From the NCBI GenBank assembly GCA_013696965.1, contig JACCXN010000004.1, forward strand, positions 28,709-92,708: DNA of 64,000 nucleotides, in the 5' to 3' direction. A program made the translations under genes and the position numbers. Source of the DNA: Bacteroidota bacterium. GTDB taxonomy: Bacteria > Bacteroidota > Bacteroidia > JACCXN01. Below, piece after piece: positions 55,961 to 64,000 of the stretch; positions within the stretch are counted from its first letter, which is position 1; the number at the start of each line of letters is the position of its first letter. A model generated the notes under the pieces. That model did not search any database. It worked only from the letters and a program-made list of their open reading frames with translations, and had not been told where the DNA came from.

Positions 55961-56526
55961 ATAAAACTGTCCTTTTGTTAGGATTTGGCACAGTGCTTAT
56001 TTTCGGGCTAAGTGGTATTTTTGTTATTGAATATTTTCAACAAAAAGATTTTGTTTCATTATTGTTAAAGGGTTGGAATATACCCCTTCAGTTATTAACA
56101 GGAATTTTGTTTGGTTTTATGATTGCTGAAATTGCCTGGTTTATTATTAACCGGGATTTTTTTATAAAAGAAAGAGCCTTTTACAAGGGATTAATTTCCA
56201 AACTTAATCTGAATTTTACCCAAATTCTTTTTATTTCTTTTTGTGCGGGAATTGGTGAAGAAATATTTTTTCGTGCAGCCATTCAACCATTTTTAGGCAT
56301 TTTACTAACTAGCGTTATTTTTGTTGCCTTGCATGGTTATCTTAATCCCATTAACTGGAGAATCAGTATTTATGGGTCATTTATGGTACTAACAATGGTT
56401 GGTTTTGGTTACTTGTTCAAATATACCGGACTTTTTACGGTTATGGCTGCACATACCGTTTTTGATATTGTTTTGCTTAAAAAATTAGGCAATAACAAAG
56501 AAACTGTTGAATCGACTAATACTTAA
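55957..56526 (+). CDS. CPBP-family intramembrane metalloprotease
   Basis: The 189-residue protein has five to six membrane helices and the CPBP (Abi/CAAX-protease) motifs GIGEEIFFRA (EExxxR), FVALHGYLNP (the histidine of motif 2) and MAAHTVFDIVLL (motif 3 histidine). Members cleave within or near the membrane, or process prenylated proteins; the substrate is unknown. It overlaps nadB by 4 bp (ATGA), which suggests cotranscription, though no functional link is known. Confidence 0.88.
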   Translation: MNKTVLLLGFGTVLIFGLSGIFVIEYFQQKDFVSLLLKGWNIPLQLLTGILFGFMIAEIAWFIINRDFFIKERAFYKGLISKLNLNFTQILFISFCAGIGEEIFFRAAIQPFLGILLTSVIFVALHGYLNPINWRISIYGSFMVLTMVGFGYLFKYTGLFTVMAAHTVFDIVLLKKLGNNKETVESTNT

Positions 56527-56653
56527 ATGTAAATGCTATTTTTTAGATTTCGCGCACAAAGACAACGAAGAAATCGTTCCCGAATTTAACGATTTTCTTA
56601 TCTACAGCGTCTCTCTTGCTTAGGCTTTAAGGCCTTTTGACTTGTTCGTTTAA

Positions 56654-57232
56654 TCAAATATTTTCTGTTTGAATTCCACCTTCACTTAAATCTACTACTT
56701 CGCCATTTTTTCGCAATTTCACTTTATACCTATTACTTTGTCTTAAAGGATATTTCAGGGAAAGAACTAAGGTAATAAGTAACCCAATCATAAATACGCC
56801 TCCCATATAGCCAAAAACAGCAAAAGCTTCTTTGGCTTCATTTCGTCCCATTTCCGGGCCAAATATTCCTGCAAAAAGCCATAAAAAAGGGTAAAGAAAA
56901 CCACCTATTGCAATAAAAAAGGCAGAAACATTTTTAATGTTTTTTGGGGCAGAAAGGATGGATAAAAACAATAAAACAGCAAGACTTATTGATCCAATTC
57001 CCGTTGCATGAAAATGAAAACGTTGATAATACCTCCAGTTTTTCTCTTTTTCCGATTTAATGTAGTTTGATTTTTCTATATCATTGCTCATCTGAGAAAT
57101 AACCGTATTTCTCTCTAGACCCTTTTCTATTTTGTTTTTAAAATATTCTTCATTGGCACCAAATAAAATAGCAATAAAAACACCAACTATTATGGTTAAA
57201 AGTGCAATTGAGAAAGGTGTTTTTTGTAGCAT
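56654..57232 (-). CDS. uncharacterised membrane protein, 192 residues
   Basis: ATG 57232 is preferred over an in-frame GTG at 57265. The protein has four membrane helices (about residues 8-27, 75-95, 103-125 and 142-165), a charged helix between the first two (KNKIEKGLERNT) with WRYYQRFHFHATG before helix 2, and a polar C-terminal tail (KYPLRQSNRYKVKLRK). I do not recognise a family; the histidines in FHFH are noteworthy. The preceding spacer (56540-56640) contains an AAGAAATCGTT/AACGATTTTCTT hairpin. Confidence 0.65.
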   Translation of the reverse strand: MLQKTPFSIALLTIIVGVFIAILFGANEEYFKNKIEKGLERNTVISQMSNDIEKSNYIKSEKEKNWRYYQRFHFHATGIGSISLAVLLFLSILSAPKNIKNVSAFFIAIGGFLYPFLWLFAGIFGPEMGRNEAKEAFAVFGYMGGVFMIGLLITLVLSLKYPLRQSNRYKVKLRKNGEVVDLSEGGIQTENI

Positions 57233-57413
57233 TGTTGAGTTTTTGTTTTTATTGGTTTTAAGCACTTTAAAAGTGTAAAGATAAACACCTTTACGCTGTT
57301 AATTATTGAATTTTAAATAATTTTTGTGCTTTTTTATTGAAATCCATAATGTCCGGTAAAAAAGAAAAGATGCTTAAAAGGTTATTCCTTTTTTAAAATC
57401 TCAATTTGCTTAC

Positions 57414-57444
57414 TTGCTAATTAGCTCAAAATAGACTACTTTTG
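57414..57444 (+). promoter_or_regulatory. promoter with nearly no leader before the 57.45-kb gene
   Basis: TTG at 57414-57416 and TACTTTTG at 57437-57444 are 20 bp apart. The ATG at 57452 is only 7 bp after the -7 box, so a start site at the usual distance would leave a leader of 0-3 nt. Confidence 0.5.
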
Positions 57445-57451
57445 AAGAATA

Positions 57452-57862
57452 ATGTCACTCGTTTTCAAAAATACGGCCTTTATTTTACTTGCAGTTTTCC
57501 TGCTATTGTCAAGCATTGGAGTATCTATAAACAAAATGATTTGTTTATCAGGAAACAAAACCACCTATTCTTTATTGGAAAAAAAATCTTGTTTTCCGAT
57601 TGATGAAGACGAAAAAAAAACAGATTCAGATACATTTGATGCACGTTGCTGCGATTTTGTTTCTGGTTATGTCCATGTGGACCTTTTATCTTTTGAAGAT
57701 CCATTAAAGCTTAAAGTTTCTCAAATTTTAATTGTTTTTGGTTTCGCGAAACAATTTCCTTTTGAATTGATCAATCCTGTCTTAACTCAGGGTTATACAG
57801 AAACTCCGCCATTAGCTTATGGCATCACTCTGCTTAAGTTTATAGGTATTTTCCGTATCTGA
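57452..57862 (+). CDS. small exported protein of HYC_CC_PP type
   Basis: The 136-residue protein has an N-terminal hydrophobic segment (residues 8-24), then MICLSGNKTTY, DARCCDFVSG and a C-terminal ETPPLAYG. The CC and PP motifs and its place just before a TonB-dependent receptor gene and an HMA protein gene match the Bacteroidota HYC_CC_PP family, although the HYC motif itself is not intact here (NKMIC). Probably secreted and metal-linked, by context. The promoter lies just upstream with hardly any leader. Confidence 0.7.
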   Translation: MSLVFKNTAFILLAVFLLLSSIGVSINKMICLSGNKTTYSLLEKKSCFPIDEDEKKTDSDTFDARCCDFVSGYVHVDLLSFEDPLKLKVSQILIVFGFAKQFPFELINPVLTQGYTETPPLAYGITLLKFIGIFRI

Positions 57863-57948
57863 TTTTTATTTTGAAAAACAGTAATTCAGGCTACTAATAA
57901 GCCTAATTATTCCCAGACCAAAATTTTCAAAATTTAAAATCATAAAAC

Positions 57949-60159
57949 ATGAAATTATTCTATTCAATAATACTCACTTTTGTTTTCATAATTCCTGCTT
58001 ATACTCAAGGCGTACAAGGCATTGTTTATGAAAACAAAAACGGAAAAAACCTTCCTCTCCCGGGGGTAAATATTTTTTGGTTAAACACATATACAGGTAC
58101 CGTAAGCAATCCTGATGGCACTTTTGAAGTAAACAATCCAGAGCGTTTTCCGGCAAAATTAATCGTAAGTTTTGTCGGGTTTAAAACCGATACTGTTGTT
58201 GTGGATAATCCTACCAGAATTACTGTTATTATGAAAAACTCAGTTGATTTAAAAGTTGTAGAAATTTCCGAAAGAATACAATCTACAAGCATTTCTTCCA
58301 TGACATCAATTAATGTTGAAACAATTTCTTCGAAAGAGTTGCTCAAAGCGGCTTGTTGCAACCTTGCAGAAAGTTTTGAAACAAATGCTTCGGTGGATGT
58401 AAGTTATACAGATGCAGTTTCTGGAGCAAGGCAAATTCAAATGCTTGGTCTTGATGGCACTTATACTCAAATAATGACAGAAAACATTCCAGCCATCCGT
58501 GGACTAACTTCTTCATCTGGCCTTGGTTTTATCCCGGGAACATGGATTGAATCAATACAAGTAACAAAGGGTACAGGTTCTGTTATAAATGGATATGAGT
58601 CTTTAACCGGGGCAATCAATGTTGAATTTCAAAAACCTCTGGAAGCAGATCGGGTATTTGTTAATACATACGCAAACCACCGGGGCAGGTATGAATTAAA
58701 TGTACATTTAGCTCATAAATTAAATGATAATTGGTCTACTCTTTTATTCACTCATGGTAGCACAGTAAACCAACGATTAGACCAGGATAAAAATGGTTTT
58801 CTGGATACCCCTTTGCTAAAACAAGTTAATGTTTTTAATCGCTGGCAATATACAGGGAAAGAAAAAAAAGTTTTTGCACAATTTGGTGTAAAAGCTCTTG
58901 CAGAAGAAAGAACAGCAGGACAAGTGTTTTTTAACCCTAAAACAGATTATGGAACCCAAAATGCATATGGAATAGGAATAGAAAGCAGGCAATTCGAAGC
59001 TTTCTCAAAAACAGGACTCAATTCTCAAGCCCGGCCTTTTAGAAGCCTTGGTTTAATAAGTAATTTCAAACATTATAAACAGGAATCCTTTTTTGGATTA
59101 AGAAATTACTCTGGCGAACAAAACACCGTTTATCTTAACCTAATATACCAGGATTTCATATATACAACGGATCATAAAATCAAGACTGGGCTTTCCTTTT
59201 TATCTGATAATTATTCTGAATCATACAACGACAGTGCCTTTTCAAGACAGGAGCAAGTACCAGGGGTTTTTGCTGAATACAATTACGATATAGAAAACAA
59301 GTATTCAATTCTTGCTGGAATAAGAGGGGACTATCACAGTATGTATGGTGTTTTTCCAACTCCCCGGCTTCACATTAAGTACCATTTTATGCCTAAAACA
59401 TATTTCCGTTTATCCGCAGGGAGAGGATTCAGAGTTGCCAACATCTTTTCTGAAAACTCAGCAATAATGGCTAGTTCAAGAAGTATTCATGTAGGGGAAA
59501 ACTTGCTTCCCGAAATTGGATGGAGCTATGGGGCTTCCTTTACTCATCACTTCAGTATTGTAAAAAAAGCAATTACCTGGAATACTGATTTCTTTCGCAC
59601 TGATTTTATTAATCAAATTGTTGTTGATTACGACAGGAATATAAATCAAATACTTTTTTATAACCTTCAGGGTAAAAGTTATTCGAATAGTTTTCAAACA
59701 GAATTGATTATTGAGGCAATAGAAAACTTGGAGTTTAAAAGCGCATATAAATGGTATGACGTAAAAACAACTTACAATGAAGAATTACTTTCTAAGCCTT
59801 TGGTTTCAGGACATCGCGTACTATTAAATGCAACCTATTATTCCAAGTTTGACAAGTGGAAATTTGATGCTACAGCAAAATGGTACGGCAGTACCAGGAT
59901 TCCAGGAGAACACTCATCCAACACTGAATTCCATTTGCCGGAACGCTCTCAATCATACTGGATTTTCCTGGCCCAGATTACGCGAAGCTTTAAAAAAATG
60001 GATATTTATTTGGGAGGAGAAAACTTATCGAATTTTATGCAACATAATCCAATAATTGCCCCTCAAGATCCTTTCGGTCCAGACTTTGATGCTTCCCTTG
60101 TATGGGGACCATTAATGGGAAGGGTTATTTATGCAGGCATCAGGGTTAAGATAAAATAA
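57949..60159 (+). CDS. TonB-dependent receptor, probable metal transport
   Basis: The 736-residue outer-membrane receptor has a signal peptide (ending PAYTQG), a CarboxypepD_reg-like domain at about 22-105 (GVNIFWLNTYTGTVSNPDGTF), a plug at about 125-235 (LKAACCNLAESFETN, RQIQMLGLDGTY, VTKGTGSVINGYESLTGAIN), and a 22-strand-type barrel to the C-terminus. The double cysteine in LKAACCNLAESF, and the flanking HMA and CC/PP genes, point to uptake or handling of a thiophilic metal such as copper. This is an inference from context. The gene follows the CC/PP gene by 86 bp. Confidence 0.88.
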   Translation: MKLFYSIILTFVFIIPAYTQGVQGIVYENKNGKNLPLPGVNIFWLNTYTGTVSNPDGTFEVNNPERFPAKLIVSFVGFKTDTVVVDNPTRITVIMKNSVDLKVVEISERIQSTSISSMTSINVETISSKELLKAACCNLAESFETNASVDVSYTDAVSGARQIQMLGLDGTYTQIMTENIPAIRGLTSSSGLGFIPGTWIESIQVTKGTGSVINGYESLTGAINVEFQKPLEADRVFVNTYANHRGRYELNVHLAHKLNDNWSTLLFTHGSTVNQRLDQDKNGFLDTPLLKQVNVFNRWQYTGKEKKVFAQFGVKALAEERTAGQVFFNPKTDYGTQNAYGIGIESRQFEAFSKTGLNSQARPFRSLGLISNFKHYKQESFFGLRNYSGEQNTVYLNLIYQDFIYTTDHKIKTGLSFLSDNYSESYNDSAFSRQEQVPGVFAEYNYDIENKYSILAGIRGDYHSMYGVFPTPRLHIKYHFMPKTYFRLSAGRGFRVANIFSENSAIMASSRSIHVGENLLPEIGWSYGASFTHHFSIVKKAITWNTDFFRTDFINQIVVDYDRNINQILFYNLQGKSYSNSFQTELIIEAIENLEFKSAYKWYDVKTTYNEELLSKPLVSGHRVLLNATYYSKFDKWKFDATAKWYGSTRIPGEHSSNTEFHLPERSQSYWIFLAQITRSFKKMDIYLGGENLSNFMQHNPIIAPQDPFGPDFDASLVWGPLMGRVIYAGIRVKIK

Positions 60160-60244
60160 GAAAAATAAGGGGAAATTTACCTTGATAATGAATCCAAAAT
60201 TAAAACAACTAGTATAAATTACACAAAATTAAAAACTTAAAACT

Positions 60245-60598
60245 ATGAAAACACCAAAAATTATAATTCTAGCAGCATTAATTGTTTTTTCATTTACCAC
60301 TAATGCTCAAGACAAGAAAAAAACAGAAGAAATAACCATTAAAACATCTGTAGTTTGTAACATGTGCAAATACAATGTTGAAAAAGCCATGGCTTATGAA
60401 AAAGGAGTTAAAAAATCAAACGTGAAAGTGCAGGAACAAACTGTTACAATTCTATTTGATCCCAAAAAAACATCTCCGGAAAAAATAAAAAAAGCAATTA
60501 CGATGGCTGGTTATGATGCAGATGAAATGTTAGCCGATCCGAAAGCCTACGAAAAATTAGATGCTTGTTGCAAAAAAGATAATGAAGTGCATGAATAA
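60245..60598 (+). CDS. exported heavy-metal-associated (HMA) domain protein
   Basis: The 117-residue protein has a signal peptide (residues 1-21, ending TNAQ) and one HMA domain with the metal site VVCNMCKYN (Cys38, Cys41), followed by the usual KSNVKVQEQTVTILFD and AITMAGYDAD. The C-terminus has a further LDACCKK and a His. It would bind a soft metal such as Cu(I) in the periplasm. It follows the receptor gene by 85 bp and is followed by a terminator, so it closes the operon. Confidence 0.88.
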   Translation: MKTPKIIILAALIVFSFTTNAQDKKKTEEITIKTSVVCNMCKYNVEKAMAYEKGVKKSNVKVQEQTVTILFDPKKTSPEKIKKAITMAGYDADEMLADPKAYEKLDACCKKDNEVHE

Positions 60599-60620
60599 TT
60601 GAACCTAATCCTGAAATTTA

Positions 60621-60653
60621 AAAAGGAACCATTAAAATAGTGTAGTTCCTTTT
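60621..60653 (+). terminator. rho-independent terminator after the HMA gene
   Basis: AAAAGGAAC and GTTCCTTTT pair across a 15-base loop, with T-rich sequence at the end, 22 bp after the stop codon of the HMA gene. The spacer from here to 61021 shows no convincing gene. Confidence 0.75.
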
Positions 60654-61021
60654 CAATTGGTATTGAGAAAAATTATCTTTTGATTCTTATAAATAAAGTA
60701 TGTGTTTCAAACCTTCAATATCTTGTTTTTCCTTAACAATACAACTGATTTACCAAGTTTTACCATTTTTCAAGCAGACTATTACAATACTTGTAAATGG
60801 TAAAGGGTTTAAATTTATAGCGAGGATAAGAATAAAAGCACCAAATATGGAAGAAATATTTTTTGCATTACCACAACACGAAGAATCTTGAAACTCCTTA
60901 TTAACTTTTAAATTTATGCTGCTAATAAAGCATCACATCAATATTTTAGTCAAAAATTCAATCAAAATAAATGAAATTAAATTCAATTAAACATTAAATA
61001 AAAAAGGAGCTACACTATATT

Positions 61022-61212
61022 AGGCCACTGAAAAAGCTAACCCCGAAGGGGGTGACAGGATTACAGAAAATAACAACAATTAAAACCAAAACCCCGAAGG
61101 GGTGTTATAAAAATAAACAATCAATAATTTCACCCCTCCGGGGTTGAACTGGAATTAAAAATATTAATCTATAATTGTATCATCCCTTCGGGATTAGCTT
61201 TTTCAGTGGCCT
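61022..61212. mobile_element. MITE-like inverted-repeat element with CCCCGAAGGGG hairpins
   Basis: Perfect 19-bp terminal inverted repeats, AGGCCACTGAAAAAGCTAA at 61022-61040 and its complement at 61194-61212, bound a 191-bp non-coding unit. The two halves mirror each other: two CCCCGAAGGGG hairpins in the left half, and CCCCTCCGGGG and CCCTTCGGG in the right half. ACACTAT occurs on both sides (61012-61018 and 61214-61220) as a probable target duplication. It has no ORF, so it must be mobilised in trans. It lies 38 bp from the stop of the adhesin gene. Confidence 0.75.
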
Positions 61213-61249
61213 CACACTATGCAGTTCCCATTTTTGTAAGTAAAAATCT

Positions 61250-64000
61250 TTATCGAATAAGAGTTACTGTTCCGGTATGTTCATAAGGCTTACCATCTAG
61301 CCCTTCTGCTTTTATCATTACAAAATAAGCTCCATCTGCAGTCTCTTTTCCAGATACTTTTCCGTCCCAGCCAACATTATAGTCATCAGAAACAAATACT
61401 AATTTTCCCCACCTATTGTAAATTGAACAGCTGTAACTCTTTAAGCCTCTGCTTTTTACTTTAAACATGTCATTTTTACCATCTCCATTCGGAGAAAATA
61501 CGTTAGGGATTTCTAAAAATGAATCACTTTCAACTAATATGCTTATGCTAAAAGTATCCGGACAATTTGCAAGACTACTGTAGGCTATAAGTATTACCTC
61601 ATAGCTTCCACCTTCTGTATAGGTATAACTTGTGTCTTTTTGAGTTGAACTTATTCCTGTTCCAAAATGCCAGATATAATTATTTGCAAAAAAAGATTGA
61701 TTTAAAAAGTTTACATTATGTGGAGTAATTCCAGTTAATGGAGTAGCAGTAAACAAAGCATCTGCATAATCAATTGTCGCTGTTGTTTGTGAGGCGGCAC
61801 TTTCACAACCATTTACAATAACCGAAAGATAATAACTCCCTACATTCTGAGCGCTTAAATTGTTTATTAATGGATTTTGCTGGCTGGATGTAAAACCATT
61901 TGGCCCTGTCCAACTATAGGTTGCATTTGTAATAGTTTCTGCATTAAGTTGTAGACTAGTTCCCGCGCATTGTGGATTATTAGCTTGAACTACTGGAGCA
62001 GCTGAAGGAGGATTAATAACGACATTAGTGGTGGCAGGAGAGCTGGTACAACCGTTTATTGTTAAGGTTGCTGAATAGATCCCTGCATGGCCAAACAAAT
62101 AAACATTGTTTATTTGTGGGTCATTTCCTGGTATTGGAGCACCTGATGGATTTGTCCAGTTAACAGTTCCATTAGTTACTCCCGATATTAAATTTAAAGT
62201 TCCTCCCGAACAAATTGGTGAGTTAGATGTTGGACTTGGAGGCAATGGTAAGGCTTGAATAGTAACTATTACAGGTTCAATGTCTGTACAACCAGATGCT
62301 GAAGATTGTATATAATAAGTGCCACTTACACTTACAGCATTTGGGGATGTTAAGCTTGTTGTTGCTCCAGCATCCGTCCAATAAGTTAAAGTTCCTGAGC
62401 CTGTGCTTCCTGAAGTTGCTGATGCTGCAGTTATATCTACCGTTGCTGGGGAACAAACTGCCGCAGGATTTGTAATTGAAAGTACTGGCGTGGTATTAAT
62501 CACAACAGTAACAGGTTCAATGTCCGTACAACCAGATGAAGAAGATTGTATATAATAAGTGCCACTTGCACTAACTGCACTTGGGGATGTTAAGCTTGTT
62601 GTTGCACCAGCATCTGTCCAATAGGTTAATGTTCCTCCACCTGCGCTGCCAGCCGTTACTGAAGCATTAGTTAAATCAATAGTAGATGGTGAACATACAG
62701 CAAGTGGATTTGTAATTGAAAGTACTGGTGTGGTATTAATGATAACAGTAACAGGTTCAATGTCTGTACAACCTGATGCTGAAGATTGTATATAATAAGT
62801 GCCGCTTGCACTTACAGCATTTGGGGATGTTAAGCTTGTGGTTGCTCCAGCATCTGTCCAATAAGTTAATGTTCCTGCGCCTGTACTTCCTGAAGTTACT
62901 GTTGTTGCAGTTATATCTACCGTTGCTGGAGAACAAACTGCCGGAGGATTTGTAATTGAAAGTACTGGTGTGGTATTAATCACAACAGTAACAGGTTCAA
63001 TGTCAGTACAACCTGATGCTGAAGATTGTATATAATAAGTGCCACTTACACTTACAGCATTTGGGGATGTTAAGCTTGTTGTTGCTCCAGCATCTGTCCA
63101 ATAAGTTAAGGCTCCTACGCCTGTACTTCCTGAAGTTACTGATGCTGCAGTTATATCTACCGTTGCTGGAGAACAAACTGCCGGAGGATTTGTAATTGAA
63201 AGTACAGGGGATGGATTAATAGTAACAGTAACAGGTTGAATGTCTGAACAACTTGATACTGAAGATTGTATATAATAGGTACCGCTTGCACTAACCGCAC
63301 CGGGTGATGTTAAAACTGTTGTTGCACTGGAATTTGTCCAATAGCTTAGTGTTCCTCCACCTGTGCTGCCAGCCGTTACTGAAGAGGTAGTCAAATCAAC
63401 AGTAGAGGGTGAACATACAGCAAGTGGATTTGTAATTGAAAGTACAGGTGTGGTATTAATGATAACAGTAACTGGTTCAATGTCTGTACAACCAGATGCT
63501 GAAGATTGTATATAATAAGTGCCGCTTGCACTTACAGCATTTGGGGATGTTAAGCTTGTGGTTGCACCAGCATTTGTCCAATAAGTTAAGGTTCCTGCGC
63601 CTGTACTTCCTGAAGTTACTGATGCTGCAGTTATATCTACAGTTGCTGGTGAACAAACTCCCGGAGGATTTGTAATTGAAAGTACAGGGGATGGGTTAAT
63701 AGTAACAGTAACTGGTTCAATGTCTGTACAACCAGATGCTGAAGATTGTATATAATAAGTGCCGCTTGCACTTACAGCATTTGCGGATGTTAAACTTGTA
63801 GTTGCACCAGCATCTGTCCAATAAGTTAAGGTTCCTGCGCCTGTGCTTCCTGAAGTTACTGAAGCATTAGTTAAATCAACAGTAGATGGTGAACATACAG
63901 CAAGTGGATTTGTAATTGAAAGTACTGGTGTGGTATTAATGATAACAGTAACTGGTTCAATGTCAGTACAACCAGATGCTGAAGATTGTATATAATAAGT
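61250..64000 (-). CDS. giant T9SS type B adhesin with 80-residue repeats (5' end beyond window)
   Basis: The minus-strand frame is open from the right edge (916 codons visible) to its stop at 61250; the start lies beyond 64000. From about 64000 to 62270 it is built of 80-residue units (240-bp DNA repeats) with AVCSPATVDIT, LTYWTDAGATT and SGTYYIQSSASGCTDIEPV. Ig-like segments with one paired Cys (GSYYLSVIVNGCES) and a PKD domain (TPHNVNFLNQS, TYTEGGSYEVIL) follow. The last ~90 residues are the gliding-motility-associated C-terminal domain (IPNVFSPNGDGKND, SIYNRWGKLVF, WDGK, GAYFV). It should be a large surface adhesin exported by T9SS. Confidence 0.92.
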   Translation of the reverse strand, partial: TYYIQSSASGCTDIEPVTVIINTTPVLSITNPLAVCSPSTVDLTNASVTSGSTGAGTLTYWTDAGATTSLTSANAVSASGTYYIQSSASGCTDIEPVTVTINPSPVLSITNPPGVCSPATVDITAASVTSGSTGAGTLTYWTNAGATTSLTSPNAVSASGTYYIQSSASGCTDIEPVTVIINTTPVLSITNPLAVCSPSTVDLTTSSVTAGSTGGGTLSYWTNSSATTVLTSPGAVSASGTYYIQSSVSSCSDIQPVTVTINPSPVLSITNPPAVCSPATVDITAASVTSGSTGVGALTYWTDAGATTSLTSPNAVSVSGTYYIQSSASGCTDIEPVTVVINTTPVLSITNPPAVCSPATVDITATTVTSGSTGAGTLTYWTDAGATTSLTSPNAVSASGTYYIQSSASGCTDIEPVTVIINTTPVLSITNPLAVCSPSTIDLTNASVTAGSAGGGTLTYWTDAGATTSLTSPSAVSASGTYYIQSSSSGCTDIEPVTVVINTTPVLSITNPAAVCSPATVDITAASATSGSTGSGTLTYWTDAGATTSLTSPNAVSVSGTYYIQSSASGCTDIEPVIVTIQALPLPPSPTSNSPICSGGTLNLISGVTNGTVNWTNPSGAPIPGNDPQINNVYLFGHAGIYSATLTINGCTSSPATTNVVINPPSAAPVVQANNPQCAGTSLQLNAETITNATYSWTGPNGFTSSQQNPLINNLSAQNVGSYYLSVIVNGCESAASQTTATIDYADALFTATPLTGITPHNVNFLNQSFFANNYIWHFGTGISSTQKDTSYTYTEGGSYEVILIAYSSLANCPDTFSISILVESDSFLEIPNVFSPNGDGKNDMFKVKSRGLKSYSCSIYNRWGKLVFVSDDYNVGWDGKVSGKETADGAYFVMIKAEGLDGKPYEHTGTVTLIR
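62270..64000 (-). repeat. 240-bp tandem DNA repeats inside the adhesin gene
   Basis: The block GGTTCAATGTCTGTACAACC recurs every 240 bp, at about 62276, 62516, 62756, 62996, 63236, 63476, 63716 and 63956, with few differences. The repeats continue beyond the window edge. The high identity between copies indicates recent amplification or gene conversion. Confidence 0.9.

Noticed and set aside
60700..60891. 63-codon plus-strand frame after the HMA gene
   Set aside because: It follows a terminator, lacks a promoter or ribosome site, and has no recognisable motif; probably chance.
63394..63394. Apparent start of the adhesin gene (TTG) inside the repeats
   Set aside because: The same frame stays open up to the window edge with the 80-residue repeats in register, so the gene starts beyond 64000.
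62270..64000. CRISPR-like array
   Set aside because: The 240-bp repeats are contiguous coding units without spacers.

Overview
The window looks like chromosomal DNA of a low-GC member of the Bacteroidota. Reasons: C-terminal sorting domains of the type IX secretion system (T9SS), a fused hemC-hemD gene, a CarboxypepD-type TonB receptor, many Bacteroidota-type small lipoproteins and secreted proteins, recurrent -7 boxes of the form TAnnTTTG, and few Shine-Dalgarno sequences. I cannot place it below phylum with confidence. Metabolism looks respiratory: an oxoglutarate dehydrogenase E1/E2 pair, NadB and a membrane-anchored cytochrome c. I see no rRNA, tRNA, CRISPR array or prophage.

Layout. 0-8.6 kb: DUF4199-like membrane protein, a small basic protein, a POTRA/beta-barrel outer-membrane protein, korAB (ferredoxin-linked 2-oxoglutarate oxidation), a TPR protein and a histidine kinase. 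8.6-13.0 kb: the only clearly accessory stretch. It holds one apparently intact REP-associated tyrosine transposase (RAYT) framed by imperfect inverted ends of about 80 bp, at least four decayed copies of the same element, palindromic REP-like units, a second repeat family built on TTTGCG, a T9SS cargo gene, a truncated secretory gene and an ompA-type lipoprotein gene. 13.0-18.2 kb: mscS and the heme genes hemA-hemCD-hemB. 18.3-26.8 kb: a GT39-type glycosyltransferase, sucA-sucB, glutamate dehydrogenase and a TIGR01777-type epimerase. 26.9-32.2 kb: a minus-strand run of an RND/MMPL exporter, rmlA, a nucleotide-sugar SDR and a polyprenyl diphosphate synthase. 32.4-38.2 kb: lipoproteins and small housekeeping genes.

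38.2-48.8 kb (all minus strand): histidine kinase, hemW, a secreted protein, cyclase and YjbR genes; an AsmA-like protein; a pseudouridine synthase with a repetitive charged N-terminal extension; idi; a 4-TM/cytochrome c protein abutting hflX. 49.0-56.5 kb: two linked secreted amidohydrolase-family proteins in which two of three domains lack the metal-binding HxH, an Nfu-type Fe-S protein, nadB and a CPBP protease. 57.4-60.6 kb: a probable metal-handling operon (CC/PP-motif small protein, TonB receptor, periplasmic HMA protein). 60.6-64.0 kb: a MITE-like inverted-repeat element apparently sitting in the loop of a terminator-like hairpin, then the 3' part of a large T9SS type B adhesin gene made of 240-bp tandem repeats that runs off the right edge.

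The most unusual parts are the RAYT/REP cluster (8.86-13.0 kb), the MITE in the terminator-like site, the duplicated sensor module of the 39.9-41.5 kb histidine kinase, and the metal-site-deficient amidohydrolase pair. I found no clear anti-phage or otherwise wholly new multi-gene system.
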